The position numbers were made by a program, and so were the translations under genes. Below are positions 5,316 through 8,974 of a stretch of DNA of 8,974 bases, one piece after another. This DNA comes from an uncultured bacterium (GTDB taxonomy: Bacteria > Verrucomicrobiota > Kiritimatiellia > CAIKKV01 > CAITUY01), in the NCBI GenBank assembly GCA_903934155.1, contig CAIZMS010000195.1:1-8974 (forward strand). The letters run 5' to 3'. The notes under the pieces are model-generated. The model searched no databases. It was not told the DNA's origin and saw nothing but the letters and a program-made list of their open reading frames with translations. Each line of letters opens with the position of its first letter. Position 1 is the stretch's first letter.

Positions 5316-6455
5316 ATGAACCCAATACGATCCATCATGCTGATTCTCGCGGTCGCGGGATGCCTCAATCAGACCGCATTCCCCGAGTCACCTGTCACCG
5401 CCCATTTTTCAATGGACCGGTCAAGGATCCATGCCGGAGAGGCCTTTCTGCTGACCCTGGAGTTTCGGATATCGGGAGACACCCTTGACAAGGAAATCTC
5501 CATCGCCGCACTTCCGCCCCCGGGTGAACTACAACTACGATCATTTGAGGAACTTCCGAATGAAACCGTGGTCGAGGGCGCGAAATCGACCGAAATCCGG
5601 CGGTTCCGGACCTGGGCCCGCGTGAAAAATCCCGGATCCATGACCCTGGCCCCGCGTCTGGACGGAACCCTGATTCAAACCAGCCGTACCCTGTTCATCA
5701 TGCAACAAGTCCGCCGCCCCATTCATATTCCCGCTGAACCCTTTCCCCTCACCGCGCTCCCCCTTCCCGGAACCGGTCGACCGCCCCAGTTCTCCGGACT
5801 GGTTGGGAATTACACATTCAGCGTGAAGGCCGCGCCCCTGGATATCGCTTTAGGAGACTTGATTACACTGACCTTCACGGTGGAGGGCGACTGGCTGCCC
5901 GAAACCTTCAGCATTCCCCAAGCGGTTTCCCTTCCCGGCCTCAAGGTCTATGACGCAAAACCTGTTCCCTCCGAAAGCAGCCCCACCCGGCAAGTTTTCC
6001 GCCAGATCGTCATCCCTCAGGAAAGTTTCATCAAGGCGCTTCCGGCCTTTTCCCTGACCTGTTTCGACAGCCGTGAATCCCGGTACAAAACCCTGATCTC
6101 AGGCCCTTTCCCCATCACGCTCCATGCTGAACGGCCCCCCAACCATCCGGTATATATCCCCACACAAGCGCTCACGGGATGCACCACGCAAACCGCCCCC
6201 CCTCCGGCCACACTGGATCCATCCCCTCCGGATTCCTGGTGGATCAGAGCGGGAAACCGTTTACAAGGTCACCAACGCCTGGTTATCCAGGGGGACACGG
6301 ACACGACGGCACGCTTCGCCCCCTCCGATTCGGCCCGTGAACTTTTCACCCTTCAGCCCGGAACCCCTGTTACCGTGGATTCATCCAGCGCGGAGTGGGT
6401 TCGCATCTCCTGTAGTCTGGGCATCGGCTGGATTCCGAAAAAGAGCGCAAAATAA
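5316..6455 (+). CDS. Exported BatD-like protein with C-terminal SH3-like domain
   Basis: A 379-residue protein with a short basic N-terminus and hydrophobic segment (about 4-15) ending in VAGC; Cys16 fits a lipobox, so it may be a lipoprotein, otherwise a Sec substrate. Residues 25-135 form a beta-rich segment with AHFSMDRSRIHAGEAFLLTLEF, and residues 158-270 contain a second one (GNYTFSV...DIALGDLITLTFTVEGDW, then VYDAKP and FDSRESRYKTLISGPFPITL). These follow the pattern of BatD/oxygen-tolerance proteins. A Pro/Thr-rich linker (about 275-306) leads to residues 317-379, which look like an SH3b domain (ARFAPSDSARELFTLQPGT, EWVRI, GWIP). Classical BatD has a C-terminal membrane helix; none is visible. 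There are no moxR, batA or batB genes nearby. The role is unknown, perhaps envelope-related protein interaction. The start at 5316 has a poor ribosome site; Met8 is an alternative but shortens the signal. Confidence 0.75.
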   Translation: MNPIRSIMLILAVAGCLNQTAFPESPVTAHFSMDRSRIHAGEAFLLTLEFRISGDTLDKEISIAALPPPGELQLRSFEELPNETVVEGAKSTEIRRFRTWARVKNPGSMTLAPRLDGTLIQTSRTLFIMQQVRRPIHIPAEPFPLTALPLPGTGRPPQFSGLVGNYTFSVKAAPLDIALGDLITLTFTVEGDWLPETFSIPQAVSLPGLKVYDAKPVPSESSPTRQVFRQIVIPQESFIKALPAFSLTCFDSRESRYKTLISGPFPITLHAERPPNHPVYIPTQALTGCTTQTAPPPATLDPSPPDSWWIRAGNRLQGHQRLVIQGDTDTTARFAPSDSARELFTLQPGTPVTVDSSSAEWVRISCSLGIGWIPKKSAK

Positions 6456-6461
6456 AACGGA

Positions 6462-6935
6462 CTAGAATCTTGCCATGGCGCGACGGGTTTCCTTGTCGGC
6501 ATCCTTGCGGCGCAGGGTATTGCGCTTGTCCTCATCCTGTTTCCCCTTGCACAGGCCGATTTCCACCTTGGCCCAGCGCTTCAGGAAATACATTTTGAGG
6601 GGAATCATGGTGTACCCTTTGGTGGCAATCAACCCCTTGAGCCGTTCTATTTCACGGCGATGCAACAACAGGGTTCGGGGCCGGGTGGGTTCGTGATTGA
6701 AACGGTTCCCGCATTCGTAGGGGGCGATGTGAACATCATAAAGGAGGACCCGCCCGGAATCCTCGATTTTGGCGTACCCGCCTGTCAGGGTGACATTTGA
6801 GGCGCGAACCGACTTGACTTCGGTTCCCAGAAGCTCGATCCCGGCCTCAAAACGATCCACGACAAAATAGTCGTGGAACGCCTTGCGATTGGTTGCGGCC
6901 TTTCCCGCTTCCTTGCTGTCCTTAGCGGCCGCCAT
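6462..6935 (-). CDS. smpB: SsrA-binding protein SmpB
   Basis: SmpB binds tmRNA and carries it to ribosomes stalled on broken messages, allowing tagging of the unfinished protein. The 157-residue length is close to E. coli SmpB (160). It has the N-terminal core NRKAFHDYFVVDRFEAGIEL (16-35), GTEVKSVR (37-44), the Tyr/His-rich strand DVHIAPYECGNRFNHEP (67-83), GYTMIPLKMYF (107-117) and the basic C-terminal tail DKRNTLRRKDADKETRR (136-152) that enters the ribosomal decoding region. The first 15 residues are an Ala/Lys-rich extension. No tmRNA gene (ssrA) is in the window. It follows rpoZ by 17 bases on the same strand, probably co-transcribed. The gene ends six bases from the convergent gene at 6455. 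Confidence 0.97.
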   Translation of the reverse strand: MAAAKDSKEAGKAATNRKAFHDYFVVDRFEAGIELLGTEVKSVRASNVTLTGGYAKIEDSGRVLLYDVHIAPYECGNRFNHEPTRPRTLLLHRREIERLKGLIATKGYTMIPLKMYFLKRWAKVEIGLCKGKQDEDKRNTLRRKDADKETRRAMARF

Positions 6936-6952
6936 AGGTTACTGCCGAAGCG

Positions 6953-7189
6953 TCAATGGCTGGCAGCCGAGGCAGGAGCGGACGGATCGAAATAGCCGAT
7001 TTCGGCAGTCAATTTGCCTTCCACGATTTCGCGAAGGGCGATATCAACCTTCTCTTCATTCTGGCTCAACGGCTTAAGATAAGGACGCATGCCGGCGTTC
7101 AACTGGCGCACGCGCCGGGAAATCATATTCACGAGCAACGGGACCGAGCCCATCTTTAATTTGGCTTTTTCAATCAGTTCAGCATTCAA
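6953..7189 (-). CDS. rpoZ: RNA polymerase omega subunit
   Basis: Omega is the small subunit that folds and stabilises the beta-prime subunit of RNA polymerase. The 78-residue product carries the family core LLVNMISRRVRQLNAGMRPYL (18-38) and DIALREIVEGKL (49-60), with a short Ala/Ser-rich tail. The start is TTG (7189-7187), six bases after GGAGG; the nearby ATG at 7185-7183 is in another frame and stops after three codons, so TTG is the only workable start. The gene lies between groEL and smpB on the minus strand, just downstream of a strong terminator hairpin, so its expression needs read-through or a promoter not visible here. Confidence 0.9.
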   Translation of the reverse strand: MNAELIEKAKLKMGSVPLLVNMISRRVRQLNAGMRPYLKPLSQNEEKVDIALREIVEGKLTAEIGYFDPSAPASAASH

Positions 7190-7200
7190 AATCCACCTCC
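7187..7200 (-). promoter_or_regulatory. Strong ribosome binding site with TTG start for rpoZ
   Basis: On the minus strand GGAGG (7200-7196) precedes TTG (7189-7187) by six bases. The strong site makes up for the rare initiator codon. It begins only twelve bases after the base of the terminator stem downstream of groEL. Confidence 0.8.
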
Positions 7201-7202
7201 GT

Positions 7203-7245
7203 ATATAGAAAAGTAAACGGGGCGCAGTGTATGCGCCCCGTTTAC
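7203..7245 (-). terminator. Intrinsic terminator after groEL
   Basis: GTAAACGGGGCGCA (7213-7226) and TGCGCCCCGTTTAC (7232-7245) form a perfect 14-bp stem with a five-base loop. On the minus strand the stem is followed by TTTTCTATATA, the expected U-rich tail. On the plus strand no T-run follows, so it acts on the groEL transcript. Full efficiency would isolate groEL from rpoZ-smpB; partial efficiency would set the ratio between a highly expressed chaperone and the lower-expressed genes behind it. Confidence 0.85.
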
Positions 7246-7252
7246 ACAGGTC

Positions 7253-7273
7253 AACCGTTTTCTACAAACGGTT
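7253..7273 (-). repeat. Hairpin overlapping the groEL stop codon
   Basis: AACCGTTT (7253-7260) and AAACGGTT (7266-7273) form an eight-bp stem with a five-base loop; the groEL stop TAA (7275-7273) touches its base. No T-run follows it directly. With the terminator seven bases further on it forms a tandem hairpin pair at the 3' end of groEL, which could protect the message from 3' exonucleases. Confidence 0.55.
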
Positions 7274-8922
7274 TAGTACATGTCTCCGCCCATACCGCCC
7301 ATACCGCCACCGCCGCCCGGCATCGGAGCCGGCTTCTCGGTGCTCGGGATCTCGGTGATCATGCACTCGCTCGTCAGGAGCAGGCCGGAGATACTCGCGG
7401 CGTTCTGCAACGCCATACGGGTCACCTTGGCCGGATCCAGCACGCCGTCCTTGATCAGGTCGGTATACTGGCGGGTGGCCACATTGTAACCCATGTTCCC
7501 CTTCTGCTTCTTGACTTCCTGGACGATAACGGCGCCTTCAAGGCCGGCATTATCCACAAGCTGACGCAGGGGCGCCTCGAGACAACGGCGGATGATATCC
7601 ACACCGATCTTCTCGTCGCCTTCGGCAACCACCTTGTCCAGCGCGGACAGACACCGCAACAGGGCCACACCACCGCCGGGCACCACGCCCTCTTCCACGG
7701 CAGCGCGAGTTGCGTGCAGCGCATCCTCAACGCGGGCCTTCTTCTCCTTCATCTCGGTCTCGGTCGCGGCGCCGACATTGATGACGGCCACACCACCGGC
7801 GAGCTTCGCCAGACGTTCCTGGAGCTTCTCGCGGTCATAATCCGAGGTGGTATCCTCGATCTGGCGCTTGATCTGCGCCACACGGCCCTGAATCGCAGAG
7901 GCCTTCCCGGCGCCCTCGACGATCGTGGTGTTTTCCTTGTCCACGGTCACGCGTTTCGCGCGGCCCAGATCCTCGATCTTGACGTTTTCCAGCTTGATGC
8001 CGAGATCCTCGGTGATGCATTCGCCACCGGTCAGGACCGCGATATCCTTCATCATTTCCTTGCGGCGGTCGCCAAAACCCGGTGCCTTGACGGCGCAGAT
8101 CTGCAGCGTGCCACGCAGGCGGTTCACCACGAGTGTCGCCAGAGCTTCACCCTCGATGTCCTCGGCGATGATCAGCAACGGCTTGCCCAGCTTGGCCACG
8201 TTCTGGAGAAGGGGCAGCAAATCCTGAAGGTTCGAGATCTTCTTCTCGTAGATCAGAATGTACGCATCTTCCAACGCCGCTTCCATGGCTTCCATGTTCG
8301 TGGCGAAGTACGGGGAGATATAGCCCTTGTCGAACTGCATTCCCTCGACCACATCCAGCGTCGTCTCGATGGCCTTGGCCTCCTCGACGGTGATGGTGCC
8401 ATCCTTGCCGACCTTGTCCATGGCGTCCGCGATGATTTCACCGATGGCGCTTTCGCCGTTGGCGGAAATGGTCGCGACCTGGGCGATTTCGACATGCTCC
8501 TTGACCCGCTTGGACTGCTTGGCAATCGCTTCCACGACCGCTTCCACGGCCTTGTCGATACCGCGCTTGAGGCTCATCGGGTTGGCGCCGGCCGTGACGT
8601 TCTTCAGACCTTCGCGGTAGATGTTCTCGGCGAGAAGGGTCGCGGTCGTCGTGCCATCACCCGCGGTATCGCTGGTTTTGCTGGCGACTTCACGAACCAT
8701 CTGGGCACCCATGTTTTCGAAGGGGTCCGGAAGTTCGATTTCCTTGGCAACCGTCACACCGTCCTTGGTGATGGTCGGAGAACCGAATTTCTTATCCAGA
8801 ATCACGTTACGCCCGCACGGGCCAAGGGTTACCTTGACGGCGCGGCTTAATTTTTCAACACCGCGAAGCATCGCCTGGCGCGCTTCGCTGTCATACTTGA
8901 GTTGTTTGCCTTTATCAGCCAT
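7273..8922 (-). CDS. groEL: 60-kDa chaperonin GroEL (Hsp60)
   Basis: GroEL forms the double seven-membered ring that folds proteins in the cytoplasm using ATP and the GroES lid. The 549-residue length is normal. The equatorial ATP site has TLGPCGRNV (32-40), GDGTTTAT (88-95) with Asp89, and VEDALHATRAAVEEGVVPGGG (398-418) with the catalytic Asp400. The apical substrate-binding part includes EGMQFDKGYISPYF (193-206). The C-terminus is the flexible PGGGGGMGGMGGDMY tail (535-549). All key residues are present, so this is a functional-looking housekeeping copy. The AGGAG (8934-8930) is seven bases before the ATG. A groES gene is not seen in the last 52 bases, which hold no recognisable GroES end; it may lie further right or elsewhere. 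The family assignment is certain, the copy number in the genome is not. Confidence 0.98.
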   Translation of the reverse strand: MADKGKQLKYDSEARQAMLRGVEKLSRAVKVTLGPCGRNVILDKKFGSPTITKDGVTVAKEIELPDPFENMGAQMVREVASKTSDTAGDGTTTATLLAENIYREGLKNVTAGANPMSLKRGIDKAVEAVVEAIAKQSKRVKEHVEIAQVATISANGESAIGEIIADAMDKVGKDGTITVEEAKAIETTLDVVEGMQFDKGYISPYFATNMEAMEAALEDAYILIYEKKISNLQDLLPLLQNVAKLGKPLLIIAEDIEGEALATLVVNRLRGTLQICAVKAPGFGDRRKEMMKDIAVLTGGECITEDLGIKLENVKIEDLGRAKRVTVDKENTTIVEGAGKASAIQGRVAQIKRQIEDTTSDYDREKLQERLAKLAGGVAVINVGAATETEMKEKKARVEDALHATRAAVEEGVVPGGGVALLRCLSALDKVVAEGDEKIGVDIIRRCLEAPLRQLVDNAGLEGAVIVQEVKKQKGNMGYNVATRQYTDLIKDGVLDPAKVTRMALQNAASISGLLLTSECMITEIPSTEKPAPMPGGGGGMGGMGGDMY

Positions 8923-8974
8923 TTTTTATCTCCTGTGGTTATCGTTATTGAATCAATGCGCGACCCTTATTCAA
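8923..8974 (-). promoter_or_regulatory. groEL upstream region with ribosome site and inverted repeat
   Basis: On the minus strand AGGAG (8934-8930) is seven bases from the groEL ATG. TTGAAT (8948-8953) and ATTCAA (8969-8974) form an inverted repeat with a 15-base spacer that touches the window edge. It is not the CIRCE sequence (TTAGCACTC and its complement), and no promoter can be judged in so short a piece. Confidence 0.3.

Noticed and set aside
6462..6952. tmRNA gene beside smpB
   Set aside because: No tRNA-like ends or tag-coding segment seen; the surrounding DNA is filled by smpB, rpoZ and the BatD-like gene.
7231..8850. 539-codon open frame on the plus strand opposite groEL
   Set aside because: It is the antisense shadow of groEL; its translation is His/Asp/Leu-biased without motifs, and groEL on the other strand is unmistakable.
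1..8974. CRISPR array or tRNA/rRNA genes
   Set aside because: No regularly spaced direct repeats and no tRNA T-loop or rRNA signature were found on either strand.

Overview
This 8,974-base window is GC-rich bacterial chromosome. It carries nine complete protein genes, all with recognisable families or folds. It opens with about 700 bases of non-coding, repeat- and hairpin-rich DNA. GroEL has a full-length Gly/Met-rich tail and an SKTSDTAGDGTTTA-type apical sequence. Together with a BatD-like protein ending in an SH3-like domain and a three-way-junction palindromic repeat, this reminds me of the PVC group (Verrucomicrobia/Kiritimatiellota/Lentisphaerae) or a related Gram-negative anaerobe. That placement is an inference from impression, not from a search.

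Layout. Positions 1-490 have no credible ORF, but the minus strand is purine-rich and dense in short hairpins, so it looks like a structured RNA or the remnant of a mobile RNA element. Positions 490-712 hold a perfect 32-bp palindrome and two runs of degenerate hexamer repeats. On the plus strand follow a type-II short-chain polyprenyl diphosphate synthase (713-1597) and, overlapping it by ATGA, the octanoyltransferase LipB (1594-2256). They meet tail to tail a minus-strand operon read as stand-alone class I glutamine amidotransferase (5087-4425), glutamate 5-kinase ProB without a PUA domain (4362-3547) and gamma-glutamyl phosphate reductase ProA (3523-2264).

The divergent spacer 5088-5315 contains a good sigma-70-like promoter facing right. 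A weaker one facing left overlaps its -35. A 56-bp three-way-junction repeat then falls in the leader of an exported BatD-like/SH3 protein (5316-6455). This gene converges on a second minus-strand cluster: groEL (8922-7273), an intrinsic terminator (about 7203-7245), rpoZ with a TTG start (7189-6953) and smpB (6935-6462).

How the genes work together. ProB and ProA are consecutive steps of proline synthesis. The amidotransferase upstream releases glutamate and ammonia from glutamine, so a link to glutamate supply is possible but unproven. LipB makes protein-bound lipoate, and the prenyl synthase makes FPP or GGPP; they appear coupled only by translation. GroEL, omega and SmpB are housekeeping functions (folding, RNA polymerase assembly, ribosome rescue). 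The conventional genes are ordinary; the unexplained material is the left-hand non-coding block, the 32-bp palindrome and the three-way-junction repeat.
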